From positions 1 to 64,000 of the forward strand of contig JADZEK010000008.1 in the NCBI GenBank assembly GCA_020850595.1: DNA of 64,000 bases, written 5' to 3'. How positions within the stretch are numbered: position 1 is the first letter of the stretch; each line of letters opens with the position of its first letter. Source of the stretch: Anaerolineales bacterium (GTDB lineage Bacteria; Chloroflexota; Anaerolineae; Anaerolineales; UBA6663). Of the stretch, positions 55,965 to 64,000 are shown in pieces. The translations under genes were made by a program, and so were the position numbers. The notes beneath the pieces were generated by a model. It saw nothing but the letters and a program-made list of their open reading frames with translations. It did no database searches and was not told where the DNA came from.

Positions 55965-56837
55965 ATGCCGCCGCTGATTGCGTTCTACCACGGACAGCCG
56001 AACGATTACGTGCTGGAGTATCGCGGGGGGCGGGTGCGCCGCGCCGGGCCGGGGCTGGCGCTGTGGTATTGGGCGCCGACCACCACGCTGGCGGCCGTGC
56101 CGCTGACCACGAACGACCTGCCCTTCATCCTGAACGAGGCCACCGGCAACTTTCAGGCGGTGACGGTGCAGGGGCAGTTGACCTACCGCATTGCCGACCC
56201 GCGCACACTGGCGGCGAGCCTGAACTTCACCATTGACCCGCGCACGCGCGCCTACCGCTCGACCGACCCGGAGAAGCTCGACCAGCGCATCGTGAACGTG
56301 CTGCAAACGCACTTGCGGGCCGAGCTAAGCCAACTGGCGCTGGACGAGGCGCTGCGGCGCGCGGCCGAAATCGGCGCGGCCGTGCTGCGGCGGGTGCAGG
56401 CCGACCCGGCGCTGGCGGCCATGGGCGTGGCCGGCCTCAACCTGTTCCTGACGGCCATCAAGCCGACGCCGGAGATGTCTAAGGCGCTGGAGGCCGAGTA
56501 CCGCGAGGGCTTGCAGCAGCGCGCCGACCAGGCCATTTATGCGCGACGGGCGGCGGCGGTGGAGCAGGAGCGGCGCATCAAGGAAAACGAGTTGAACACG
56601 CAGCTGCTGCTGGAGCAGCGCCGGCAGGAGTTGGTGGACCTGGAAGGCCAGAACAACAACAAGCAGGCCGAGTACAACGCGCGCTCGAATGAGCTGTGGC
56701 TGGAGCCGTGGCGGCAGACCGACCCGCGCGTGCTGCTGGGGCTGGCCTTCAAGCTGCTGGGCGAGAACGCTGGGCGCATCGGCAACCTGACGATCACGCC
56801 GGACTTGCTGAGCAGCATTCTCGAGGCGAAGAACTGA
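55965..56837 (+). CDS. SPFH/band 7 domain protein
   Basis: 290 residues. Residues 1-170 form an SPFH domain, with YRGGRVRRAGPGLALWYWAP, then VQGQLTYRIADPRTL and a long LDQRIVNVLQTHLRAELSQL. A charged coiled coil (about 195-250, RRAAAVEQERRIKENELNTQ, then LLLEQRRQELVDLEGQNNNK) and a C-terminal helix domain follow. No N-terminal membrane segment is evident, unlike flotillins. Such proteins build oligomeric membrane-associated scaffolds. ATG 55965 follows AGGAGG. It heads a two-gene operon with an NAD-kinase-like gene under a doubly palindromic promoter, which suggests an induced response. Confidence 0.87.
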   Translation: MPPLIAFYHGQPNDYVLEYRGGRVRRAGPGLALWYWAPTTTLAAVPLTTNDLPFILNEATGNFQAVTVQGQLTYRIADPRTLAASLNFTIDPRTRAYRSTDPEKLDQRIVNVLQTHLRAELSQLALDEALRRAAEIGAAVLRRVQADPALAAMGVAGLNLFLTAIKPTPEMSKALEAEYREGLQQRADQAIYARRAAAVEQERRIKENELNTQLLLEQRRQELVDLEGQNNNKQAEYNARSNELWLEPWRQTDPRVLLGLAFKLLGENAGRIGNLTITPDLLSSILEAKN

Positions 56838-56922
56838 ACGCGCAGGGAGCGGAAGGAACAGGGACTCAGGGGAAGCGCCACCCCCGTGAGTCGCTGGGGC
56901 GCCCTGCTCGGGGAGGCCGGCC

Positions 56923-57861
56923 ATGATCGAGCGCATCGTCATCGTCACGCGGCGGACCATGCTGGAGGAGCTGACGGCGCGGTTCAACTCCACGGCCCAG
57001 GCGCGGTTCTACATTGAGCACCAGGGCGGAAGCTTCGACGAATATGAGGCGGCGCACACGCGCTACCGGGCGGCGCTGGCGGCGGTGCAGGCGGCGCTGC
57101 CGCGCGGGCTGAAGGCGCACACCATCGAGCGCGGGTTCCTGCCCAACTATGTCTTTGGCGAAAACGACCTGGTGGTGACGGTGGGGGCCGACGGGCTGGT
57201 AGTGAACACCGCCAAGTACACGACGACGCAGGCCATCCTGGCCGTCAACCCAGACCCGGCGCGGGTGGACGGCATCTTGATCCCCTTCGGCGTGGCGGAG
57301 GCGGGCGCGGCCCTGGCGCGGGCGGCGACCGGGCGCGCGCCCGAGCGGGCGGTGACGCTGGCCCAGGCGGCCCTGAACGACGGGCAGGTGCTGTACGCCT
57401 TCAACGACCTGTTCATCGGGCCGCGCACGCATACCTCAGCGCGCTACCGGCTGGAGTTTGGCGGACGGGCCGAAGACCAAAGCTCCAGCGGGCTGATCGT
57501 CTCTACCGGGGCCGGCTCGACGGGCTGGCTGCAATCGGTGGTGAACGGCGCGGTGGGCGTGGCGGCGGGCGTGACGGGCCTGACGATCACGCCGCCCGCG
57601 CCGGAGAGCTACCGCCTGCCGTGGGAGGCGGACGAGCTGTACTTCACCGTGCGCGAGCCGTTCCGCAGCCGCACCTCACAGGCCACGCTGGTGTTCGGCA
57701 AGCTCACGCCGCGGCAGCCGCTGGTGGTGCGCAGCTACATGCCGGAAGGCGGCGTGATCTTCAGCGATGGGCTGGAGCAGGACTACCTGAGCTTCAACGC
57801 CGGCACAGTGGCAACCATAGGGGTGGCGGCACGCAAGGCCCGGCTGGTGGTGAAGGACTGA
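56923..57861 (+). CDS. NAD kinase-like protein (DAG kinase/NADK fold)
   Basis: 312 residues. The NAD/diacylglycerol kinase superfamily landmarks are recognisable but altered. The GGDGT loop is GADGL (88-92), the asparagine motif is AFNDLFIG (159-166), and the Ser/Thr-Gly motif is STGAGSTGW (194-202), normally STGSTAY-like. The first 60 residues are longer than in NadK. It may phosphorylate NAD or a related molecule, or only bind it. The G to A and T to L changes in the phosphate loop leave activity in doubt. It starts 85 nt after the SPFH gene and should share its promoter. Confidence 0.75.
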   Translation: MIERIVIVTRRTMLEELTARFNSTAQARFYIEHQGGSFDEYEAAHTRYRAALAAVQAALPRGLKAHTIERGFLPNYVFGENDLVVTVGADGLVVNTAKYTTTQAILAVNPDPARVDGILIPFGVAEAGAALARAATGRAPERAVTLAQAALNDGQVLYAFNDLFIGPRTHTSARYRLEFGGRAEDQSSSGLIVSTGAGSTGWLQSVVNGAVGVAAGVTGLTITPPAPESYRLPWEADELYFTVREPFRSRTSQATLVFGKLTPRQPLVVRSYMPEGGVIFSDGLEQDYLSFNAGTVATIGVAARKARLVVKD

Positions 57862-57901
57862 GGGGAGTACGCGGGCGCGCAAGCCCCGGCTGGTGGTGAA
57901 G
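57829..57901 (+). repeat. 27-nt direct repeat of the NADK-like gene end
   Basis: 57829-57855 (in the last codons, encoding ARKARLVVK) recurs at 57875-57901 with two mismatches, a 46-nt period. The second copy is outside the gene. It may be a partial duplication of the 3' end. Confidence 0.6.
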
Positions 57902-57943
57902 CCGGGCAGCCCATAACCTGCGCCCGCGACTACAGGCGACCGC

Positions 57944-58387
57944 CTACGCCGCGGCCGCTTCCACCAGTTGCTTGAACCGCAGCAACTCCTTGGCTTCGCC
58001 GGCCTGCACCTCGACCGCCATGAGGGGCTCCAGCAGCCGCAGTAGCCCGTTCAGGCGCAACTGCCCAGCGGTGCTCACGCGGGTCGCGCCCGTCCCCTGC
58101 GGCTCGAACAGGTACAGCGCATCCCAGGCGAGTGCTCCCTTTGAGACGCTCTTCCAGCCCAGACGGCGCTGTAGGTCGAACTCGCTCACCTGGAAGGTCA
58201 TGACCTGCTTCATCGGGCCGAACTTGAGGGTGGTCTGAATTTCTGAACCCAGCGCCAGATCGCCGCCCGAGACCAGGTGGGTGCCGGTCATGTCGGTCCA
58301 GTCGTCCAGGTGCGCGACATCGGCAGCCAGCTTGAAGGCCTGCTCCACGGGGCGATTGATGATAACGTCGCTCTGGTAGTTGATCAT
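57944..58387 (-). CDS. SRPBCC/START-fold protein
   Basis: 147 residues of the polyketide cyclase/START helix-grip fold. SDVIINRPVEQAFKLAADVA, then HLDDWTDM is the standard opening, and LQRRLGWKSVSKG and VSTAGQLRLNGLLRLLEPLM complete it. These proteins bind hydrophobic ligands. No catalytic residues can be assigned. GGAG precedes the ATG at 58387. It lies 38 nt downstream of the SnoaL-like gene on the same strand. Confidence 0.83.
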   Translation of the reverse strand: MINYQSDVIINRPVEQAFKLAADVAHLDDWTDMTGTHLVSGGDLALGSEIQTTLKFGPMKQVMTFQVSEFDLQRRLGWKSVSKGALAWDALYLFEPQGTGATRVSTAGQLRLNGLLRLLEPLMAVEVQAGEAKELLRFKQLVEAAAA

Positions 58388-58425
58388 GCGGCATACTCCA
58401 TTGAAAGGCGGCGTCAGGCCGCGGC

Positions 58426-58860
58426 TTACAACCCGGGCTCGCGCGCGGGGGCGGGCAGCAAACCCAACTGCTGCATGAAGCTCAGGTTATCGCTCTCGGT
58501 CCACGTTTCGATCAGCCGGCCGTCGCGCAGTTGATGAATATCAATCGCGGTGCCGGTGAGGACGCGGCCGCTGGGCGGCAGACTTTGAAACGGGCCGGTG
58601 TGGGTCAGTCGCCAGTTGCGCCGCACCACCACTTTGTCGTCCACGGCCATCAGGTCGGCAATCTCCCAGTGCGCATCGGAGAAGGCGGCCCGGAAATAGG
58701 CCTCGGACTCAAGGTTGGCCGCCAGGCCGGCGGCGGTGGCGGTGGCGCCCATGTGGCAGATGTAGTCGGGGCTGCACAGCTCAGCATACACTTCGGGTTG
58801 ATTGCGGTTGTAGGCCTCGAAGAAGCGGCGAACGACGGCGGCATTGGCGATGGGAGACAT
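58426..58860 (-). CDS. SnoaL-like (NTF2 fold) protein
   Basis: 144 residues of the SnoaL/DUF1486 polyketide-cyclase-like group. The opening ANAAVVRRFFEAYNRNQPEV, then FRAAFSDAHWEIADLMAVDD and IDIHQLRDGRLIETWTESDN are typical. Function is uncertain: these are isomerases, hydrolases or binding proteins. The ATG at 58860 has AGGAG 9 nt upstream; the ATG at 58866 is too close to it. Probably co-transcribed with the SRPBCC gene. Confidence 0.85.
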   Translation of the reverse strand: MSPIANAAVVRRFFEAYNRNQPEVYAELCSPDYICHMGATATAAGLAANLESEAYFRAAFSDAHWEIADLMAVDDKVVVRRNWRLTHTGPFQSLPPSGRVLTGTAIDIHQLRDGRLIETWTESDNLSFMQQLGLLPAPAREPGL

Positions 58861-59022
58861 GGGCATGCACTCCTGGGGCGCTGATTCCGATATGGTCTCG
58901 GTATAACCGAAACGCGGCGCCGGCACATCCGCCTGAGCACGGAGGTCTTGACCCGCGACCACGTAGTTTTTGTGTGAACACCCGGGAGGCCCTGCCGAGG
59001 GCCGCCGGCCAGCGCAAGCCGG

Positions 59023-59442
59023 TTAGGTTAGTCCAGCGCGCTGCGCCCAGGCCACGACCTGAGAACGAGTCTCCAGGCCGAGCTTGGCGAGGATATGGCT
59101 GACGTGGGATTCGACGGTGCGTTCACTGAGCACCAGGGCGGCGGAGGCGGGCTGGCTAGGCCCGGCCGGCCCAGGTATCCGCGCAACAGGTCAATGAGTG
59201 GAGCAAAGGGCAGCCCACGATCGGCGTCGAGGCATTGGCCGCGCAGAATGACGAAGCCCAGGCGCCCGGCCTGGGCCAACACTTCGACCGCCAGCCGGGT
59301 TTTGCCGATGCCGGCTTCGCCCGAAAGCAGGACCACCTGGCCTTGGCCGGCCGCGGCGCTTTCGAGCCGGCGCACCAGAACGGCCAGCGGCGCGGCCGAT
59401 GAGGGTGGGGCTGATGACCGACTTGTCAAGCAGGCCGGACAT
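59023..59442 (-). pseudogene. Decayed LuxR-family ATPase regulator
   Basis: The frame opens at ATG 59442 (MSGLLDKSVISPTLIGR). It shifts near 59395 and continues in another frame as PLAVLVRRLESAAAG and SGEAGIGKTRLAVEVLAQAG (Walker A), then LIDLLRGYLGR. At about 59150 it passes without a gap into the C-terminal LuxR helix-turn-helix in yet another frame: AALVLSERTVESHVSHILAK, then LGLETRSQVVAWAQRAGLT and a stop at 59023. The 700 or more central residues of a MalT/LAL-type regulator are missing. A frameshift plus a large internal deletion make it inactive. Confidence 0.8.
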
Positions 59443-59697
59443 GCTCAATCCTTGGCATGGCACAGCGGACGGACCAGGCGGATAGCGCAGCGCCATTGTA
59501 GGCCCGTTGGCCGATTGAGACGGAGTCGCGGCCGCGCGGCGGCCAACCCAACACTCAGGCAGACTGAGGATTGAGCGGGTTGTGAAGAACCGGGCCACCC
59601 CGCGGATGCCGGGTATGAAGGGCGGATTGTATTCCGAACGGCGCGGGGCCGGCGGGCCAGGCCGGCGACGAAGGACTGAAGCTAACCGAAATGCAAA

Positions 59698-59737
59698 CGG
59701 CGGGCGGCACAGGTCTTCGTCGCTGTGCCACCCGCCG
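59698..59737 (-). terminator. Terminator of the LuxR-DUF805 gene
   Basis: CGGCGGGCGGCACAG (59698-59712) pairs with 59723-59737 with a single mismatch. On the minus strand CCGTTTGCATTT follows. Otherwise the 319 nt between 59443 and 59761 hold only a TACAAT box near 59490 and no gene. Confidence 0.65.
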
Positions 59738-59761
59738 CGAGGCGCGTCACGTGGGCGCGGC

Positions 59762-60433
59762 TCAGGCCGCTGGGGCGTCGTCGGGGGCGCTGACGGACGG
59801 CAGGGCCAGCACCGACGCCACGATCACGAGGCCGGCGGCCGGGGCCAGGTAGAACAACTGCCACCAGCCGCTGCGGCCCGCATCGCGCGCGCGCCGCGCC
59901 CCGGCCGCCAGGAACGGCAGCAGCATCGCCACGCCGAAGACGCCGGCGGCGGCCTCGTGCACATAGAGCAGCGCCCCGGCCCCCAGCGTGACGAACAGCG
60001 CGAACCACCAAAACTCTGGCCGCGACGCCCGGCCAGTGAAATCGGCGTACTTCACCAGGCAGACGCGGATCGCCTTAAAAAACGTCGGCGCGCGCCCGCT
60101 CACGCCGGCGGTTGAACCCAAAGCTCCTTGCATCTTGATCTCCTGGCCGAATTTAGAGACGGCCTCCCTCGCCAATGCCGCCCAAGTCCGTTCGCCGGGC
60201 GGGTCTCTATCTTGGGCCAGTTGACCCACCGACTCAACTGTGGATGTCCCCAGTTTCAGTACGAGCTCCACCCGGGAGGCCACCTGGTACTTGGCGTAGA
60301 TGTTTTTCAGGTGAAATTCGACGGTGCGCTCGGAGATGTGCAGCCCCAGCGCGATCTGCTTGTTGGTCTGGCCTTCGAGCAGCAGGGCGACGACCTCGCG
60401 CTCGCGGCGGCTAAGTTCGTTACGTAAAATCAC
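59762..60433 (-). CDS. LuxR helix-turn-helix fused to DUF805 membrane domain
   Basis: About 223 residues. The GerE-type HTH (5-65: LSRREREVVALLLEGQTNKQ, then IALGLHISERTVEFHLKNIY) is followed by a linker. A DUF805 domain (about 120-215: VKYADFTGRASRPEFWWFAL, then ARRARDAGRSGWWQLFYLAP) adds three to four transmembrane helices. The GTG at 60433 is the best start I find, but it lacks a good ribosome binding site. An internal ATG at 60133, with AGGAG 6 nt before it, would make DUF805 alone. It lies downstream of the response regulator and may be its output. A membrane-tethered transcription factor is unusual. Confidence 0.68.
   Translation of the reverse strand: MILRNELSRREREVVALLLEGQTNKQIALGLHISERTVEFHLKNIYAKYQVASRVELVLKLGTSTVESVGQLAQDRDPPGERTWAALAREAVSKFGQEIKMQGALGSTAGVSGRAPTFFKAIRVCLVKYADFTGRASRPEFWWFALFVTLGAGALLYVHEAAAGVFGVAMLLPFLAAGARRARDAGRSGWWQLFYLAPAAGLVIVASVLALPSVSAPDDAPAA
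60131..60144 (-). promoter_or_regulatory. Internal ribosome binding site and ATG before the DUF805 domain
   Basis: AGGAG (60144-60140), 6 nt, ATG at 60133. The product would be 123 residues beginning MQGALGSTAGVSGR, the normal extent of a stand-alone DUF805 protein. Confidence 0.6.
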
Positions 60434-60492
60434 GGGTGGGGCCAACTCCAGCGGAGCGCGGGCCAGCGAGAAGGCGCCAGCAGCGCGCGGGG

Positions 60493-60858
60493 TTAGCCGG
60501 GCAAACGCAGAGCGCGCCTGACGGCCAACAGCACGAACTCGTCGTTGAAAGGCTTCATGATGAAGTCGCTGGCGCCGTAACGCAGGGCGTTGGCGACGGT
60601 GTTGCGCCCGGTCTGGCCGCTCATCATGATGATGGGGATATCGGGCAGTTGCGCGTGCAGGGCGGCGAGCACTTCCAGGCCGTCGGGGCCGGGCATTTTG
60701 ACATCCAGCAGGATGAGGTCGTAATGGCACTGGTGAGCCAGGTTGAGCGCGGCCGGGCCGTCGGGCGCGCCGGCAATCTGAAAGCCCTCCAGCTCTAGCA
60801 GTTGGGCCAGCGCCAGGCGCAGCTCATCGTCGTCGTCGGCAATTAGGATGCGCGGCAT
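60493..60858 (-). CDS. Single-domain response regulator
   Basis: A 121-residue CheY-like receiver. The acidic cluster ADDDDE (7-12), phosphoacceptor D52 (LLDVKMPGPDG), the Ser of IIMMSGQ and the Lys of FIMKPFN are all present. No output domain, so it acts through protein contact or as a phosphorelay step. The ATG overlaps the histidine kinase stop (TAATG), so the two are coupled. The LuxR-DUF805 gene begins about 60 nt downstream. Confidence 0.93.
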   Translation of the reverse strand: MPRILIADDDDELRLALAQLLELEGFQIAGAPDGPAALNLAHQCHYDLILLDVKMPGPDGLEVLAALHAQLPDIPIIMMSGQTGRNTVANALRYGASDFIMKPFNDEFVLLAVRRALRLPG

Positions 60859-63812
60859 TATACGAAACGTTCTCCCCATTTGGGCAGCACGAGCCGGAAG
60901 GTCGTGCCCTGGCCGGGCGCGCTGTCTACCTCCAGGCGGCCCTGATGATCTTCAATGATACCGTGACTGATGGCCAACCCCAAACCGGTGCCCTGCCCCG
61001 GCTCCTTGGTGGTGAAGAACGGCTCGAAGATGTGCTCGAGCGCGGCGGGCGAGATGCCACAGCCGGTGTCGGCCACCTCGACCATCACCTGGCCGTCTAC
61101 CTGCGCTGTGCGCAGCTGCAGCCGGCGCTGCGGCTGGCCGGTAAGCGCATCGCGGGCGTTTGAGATCAGGTTGACCATCACTTGCTCAAGCTGATTGGCG
61201 TCGGCCCACACGGGCGGCAGGTCGGGGGCGAAGTCGGTGGTGACGGTGATGTCGCGCAGGGCGAGTTGGTCGCCGAACATGTCGAGGGCGCTGGCCACCG
61301 GCTGATTGAGGTTGACCTGGGCGTAGGTGTTGGACGAGCGGCGCGAAAAATCGCGGAAGTGCGTGATGACGTGCGCGATCTTGTCTACCAGCGTGTCAAT
61401 GGAAGACAGGTTCTTGACCAGCATGGCCTCGGTCAGGCCGCCGCGCTGCTGGCTGCGCTTGATGTTCTGGGCGTACATCTTGATGGCGGCCAGCGGGTTG
61501 TTGATCTCGTGCGCCAGCCCGGCCGAGAGCGTGCCCAGGGCGGCGAGCTTGCCGGCCTGCACCAACTGCAACTGGGTGGACTTCAAGCGCGCCACGCTGG
61601 CTTCCAGCTCGAGCGAGCGCTGCTGGACGACTGCCAACGACTCGACCAGGCTGTCAGTCACCTGGGCTTTCTTGAGGGCAACAGCCGCCTGGTGGCCGAG
61701 CGACTCGAGCACGCGCAGATCGTCGTCGCCGAAGGCCTGGCGGCGCGGGCTGATGACGCTCAGGTTGCCGAGCACTTCATCTTCCACCACCAGCGGAATG
61801 CAGACGAGCGAGCCGCCACCCGAGCGCCCGGCGGTATAGTCGGGGTCGCGCTCGACATCGGGCGAGTAGATACGGCGGCGCTCGCGCATGGCGCGGCCGG
61901 CCAGGCTGCTGTCGGCCAACAGGCGCGGCGGACCGGCGTTTTCGGTCACCGCGCCGGCCACGGCCCGCACCACGAGCAGGCCGGTGGCGGCCTCCAGGCG
62001 GTGAATGATGGCGCCGGAGGCCGGCGGGGCGCAGATGAGGGCGCGGTCTACTAGCACCTGCAAAATCTCGGCCAGGCTGCCGGCGGTGGCCAGGCTCTCA
62101 CTGACATCGAAGATGGCTTGCAACTCGGCCAGGCGCAGCTGCATGCCCTGGAACAGCCGCAGGTTTTCGGCGGCCAGGGCCACCTGGTTGGCCAGGGTGG
62201 TCAGCAGCTCGATGTCGCGGCGCGGATAGTAATCATCGGGGTCGCGCCGGCCAAAGAGCCACAGGCCCAGGCGGTTGTGCTCGACTTGCAGCGGCACGGC
62301 CAGCCGTACCCAGCGCGGGGCAGGGGTCAGGCCGGCGGGGGACGCCGCGTCTTCGGGCAGGTAGCGGCCCACGGTCAGGAGCAGGGCGGCCAGTTGGCCG
62401 CTGGTCAGGCTGGCTTCGGCCGGGCTGAGGCCGGCGGCGTAAACCTGGTCGGGCGCGCCGCCGGTAAACAGGAACAGCGCCGACTGGCGGATGTAGAGGT
62501 TGGGGACGATGCGCTCGGCCAGCAAGGTCGTCAGGGTCGGGCGGCTGCTGACAGTGGTGATCTGGTTGGCGAGTGCATGCACCAGGTTTTCGGGCATGAC
62601 CAGCGCGCCATAGGCCACCCGGTCGGCCAGGCGCTGGAAGGCGGAATAGGCGAAGGGCGCCGTGGCGACAAAGACGGCCGACACGACGATGCTGTAGAGC
62701 ACGATGCGATCGGGGTCGGCCAGCAGGGCCTGGCCGGCCAGCAACGCCAGCACCAGCGCGGTGAGGTCAACCACCAGGAAGGCGTACAGGCTGAGCCAGT
62801 GGTTGGCGCGAAACTCCAGGCGGCCCAGCGAGCGCTTGTAGATGGCGTAGGCGTAGAACAGCGGGAGCAGCGGCACCGGGAAGAGCGCGAGGTAGCCGGC
62901 CAGGTTGGATTCGGAGGTTTGCCCAAGCAGGCTGGGCGCCACGGCCAGCAGGATGCCCGGCCCCAGCGCCAAGCCGACGCCCACCAGCATGAGCCGGGCG
63001 GCGACGCGGCTGTCGGGCCAAGCTTTGGCGCGCCAGTGGTAGAGCAGATGGCTAAAGGCCGAGAGCACGGCCAGGAGCAGCGGCACCTGGTAGAGCCAGC
63101 GGGGCGTGAGCGCCAACAGTTCGAGCGCGGCCATGAGCGCCGCCCCGCCGTAGAGCAAGGCGCGCAACGGCAGCCGCCGCGGCCGGAGCGAGCGCGGAAA
63201 GGTCAGGTGCAAATCGAAGATGACGACGCTGAGGAACCAGGTGGCGGCATGCAGGCCCGGCGAGCTGGCGGCGACGTTGGTGGAGGACACGACCCCCAGC
63301 GCCAGCCAGATCGCGGTGATATAGCAGAAGCCGACCAGCAGCGACCATTGCTCGTTGCGCGGGCGCAGCAGTAGATGGATAAAGAGGCCGATGGTGAAGA
63401 AGACCAGGGCGGGCCAACTGATCAGCAGGCGGGAGAACAGCGCGGCCGCGCTGACCGGCGGCATCTCCCAGACGATCTCGGTGATCTGGCCGTCGCGCAG
63501 GCGGGTCAGCGGCACGAGGTCGCCGGGGTGCGCGCCGTCGAAGGGGACGGCGTAACGGTTGGTGACGTAGTCTTCTCGCGTGAGGCGGCCGATGCTGAGC
63601 AGTTGGTCACCGACGCGCAGCAGGCCGCGGCCGACGACGCCGGGGTCAACCTCGACGACGGTCCAATTTTCGTTGAGGGCTAAGAAGCCCGGCGCGGGCA
63701 CGAGGGCGAGCAGGGCGAAGACATAGAAGACGCACAGCGCAAACGAGACGCCGGCGGCCACCGCCAGGAGCCATTGGGCCAGGGAGGAGCGCGGTTCGGC
63801 CGGGGCGCGCAC
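60858..63812 (-). CDS. Membrane sensor histidine kinase with PDZ-like and two GAF domains
   Basis: 984 residues. An N-terminal transmembrane helix is followed by an extracytoplasmic PDZ-like segment ([20 protein letters not shown]). About seven to eight further helices follow (150-400). Two GAF-type domains come next (about 440-600 and 620-740; the second has [20 protein letters not shown]). A coiled coil leads into HisKA with H768 in [20 protein letters not shown], then the ATPase boxes [19 protein letters not shown] and [13 protein letters not shown] start it at GTG 63812, 5 nt after the upstream gene's stop; the frame is open beyond but overlaps that gene. Probable phosphodonor to the receiver at 60493. 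Confidence 0.9.
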   Translation of the reverse strand: MRAPAEPRSSLAQWLLAVAAGVSFALCVFYVFALLALVPAPGFLALNENWTVVEVDPGVVGRGLLRVGDQLLSIGRLTREDYVTNRYAVPFDGAHPGDLVPLTRLRDGQITEIVWEMPPVSAAALFSRLLISWPALVFFTIGLFIHLLLRPRNEQWSLLVGFCYITAIWLALGVVSSTNVAASSPGLHAATWFLSVVIFDLHLTFPRSLRPRRLPLRALLYGGAALMAALELLALTPRWLYQVPLLLAVLSAFSHLLYHWRAKAWPDSRVAARLMLVGVGLALGPGILLAVAPSLLGQTSESNLAGYLALFPVPLLPLFYAYAIYKRSLGRLEFRANHWLSLYAFLVVDLTALVLALLAGQALLADPDRIVLYSIVVSAVFVATAPFAYSAFQRLADRVAYGALVMPENLVHALANQITTVSSRPTLTTLLAERIVPNLYIRQSALFLFTGGAPDQVYAAGLSPAEASLTSGQLAALLLTVGRYLPEDAASPAGLTPAPRWVRLAVPLQVEHNRLGLWLFGRRDPDDYYPRRDIELLTTLANQVALAAENLRLFQGMQLRLAELQAIFDVSESLATAGSLAEILQVLVDRALICAPPASGAIIHRLEAATGLLVVRAVAGAVTENAGPPRLLADSSLAGRAMRERRRIYSPDVERDPDYTAGRSGGGSLVCIPLVVEDEVLGNLSVISPRRQAFGDDDLRVLESLGHQAAVALKKAQVTDSLVESLAVVQQRSLELEASVARLKSTQLQLVQAGKLAALGTLSAGLAHEINNPLAAIKMYAQNIKRSQQRGGLTEAMLVKNLSSIDTLVDKIAHVITHFRDFSRRSSNTYAQVNLNQPVASALDMFGDQLALRDITVTTDFAPDLPPVWADANQLEQVMVNLISNARDALTGQPQRRLQLRTAQVDGQVMVEVADTGCGISPAALEHIFEPFFTTKEPGQGTGLGLAISHGIIEDHQGRLEVDSAPGQGTTFRLVLPKWGERFV

Positions 63813-63817
63813 CGCGG

Positions 63818-64000
63818 TTAGCCCTCTGCCAAAGCGGTTGGGAGAGGGACGCCCGCGGCCTGAAACAGGCCGACCAAGGGCTGGCCCTGCCGCGCGATGG
63901 CGTCGGTGAGCGGGCGCGGATGCGGCAGCGGCAGACTCGCCAGCAGGGCCTGGGCGGCGCGGTAGCGGCGGTTGGCGTGGTAGGCGCAATAGCTGACAGC
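63818..64000 (-). CDS. 3' end of an unknown gene, truncated by the window edge
   Basis: The last 60 codons of a minus-strand gene, ending PLVGLFQAAGVPLPTALAEG and a TAA at 63818, 5 nt before the kinase GTG, which implies a shared operon. AYHANRRYRAAQALLASLPL is helical and could belong to a TPR or regulatory domain. No identification is possible from this fragment. Confidence 0.6.
   Translation of the reverse strand, partial: AVSYCAYHANRRYRAAQALLASLPLPHPRPLTDAIARQGQPLVGLFQAAGVPLPTALAEG

Overview
The window looks like chromosomal DNA of a Chloroflexota bacterium, perhaps near Anaerolineae or Caldilineae. This is inference. The points behind it are very high G+C, two secreted repeat proteins carrying a YLP-x-V motif at or near the C-terminus, an F420-type LLM flavin oxidoreductase, Calx-beta, LVIVD and PD40/TSP3 repeat proteins, and many promoters of the form TANAAT. 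In seven genes that -10 box lies only 6-10 nt before the start codon with no Shine-Dalgarno, which points to leaderless mRNAs. I saw no rRNA, tRNA, CRISPR array or intact transposase.

Layout. 1-3100: an edge-truncated ORF, a 223-bp inverted-repeat element and the bifunctional penicillin-binding protein gene pbpC. 3400-6820: rsmG, a dual-specificity phosphatase and a YbaK deacylase, followed by a lower-GC type II restriction-modification pair. The pair is bracketed by two 45-nt copies of the 3' end of ybaK, the signature of an insertion with a long target duplication. 7000-13650: a Calx-beta protein, DinB, Hsp20, a repeat-rich intergenic region and clpB. 13650-17600 (minus): an ECF sigma factor operon with three membrane proteins and an ABC ATPase. 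17660-25040: a type I phosphodiesterase lipoprotein with LysR, a primary-like sigma factor, HAD phosphatase with zincin, and dnaK. 25190-31780: a beta-propeller protein with a small coupled ORF, an HTH-ATPase-TPR regulator, an ECF S-component-like protein and a PLP aminotransferase. 31970-36570: a polar amino-acid ABC transporter, UbiX and a cyclic amidohydrolase.

36700-45460: an unknown protein, an MBL-STAS-pseudokinase fusion, and a MarR-SDR-heterodimeric ABC exporter operon. 45650-53850: a URO-D homologue, a PH/DUF1648 protein, BCAT, a giant pseudokinase-FHA-TSP3-PD40 protein and AzlCD. 53950-57860: LLM oxidoreductase, LOG protein, a 47-aa membrane peptide, then SPFH and NAD-kinase-like genes behind a promoter framed by two matching palindromic operators. 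57940-64000 (minus): two small-ligand-fold proteins, a decayed LuxR-ATPase gene, and a histidine kinase - response regulator - LuxR/DUF805 chain.

The strongest candidates for something new are the SPFH/NADK-like module, the R-M insertion, the two pseudokinase fusions and the LuxR-DUF805 protein with an internal start. Housekeeping (cell wall, ribosome methylation, chaperones, branched-chain amino acids) alternates with signalling and transport modules. Many neighbours are translationally coupled by 1-4 nt overlaps, and strong GC-rich hairpins separate most convergent units.
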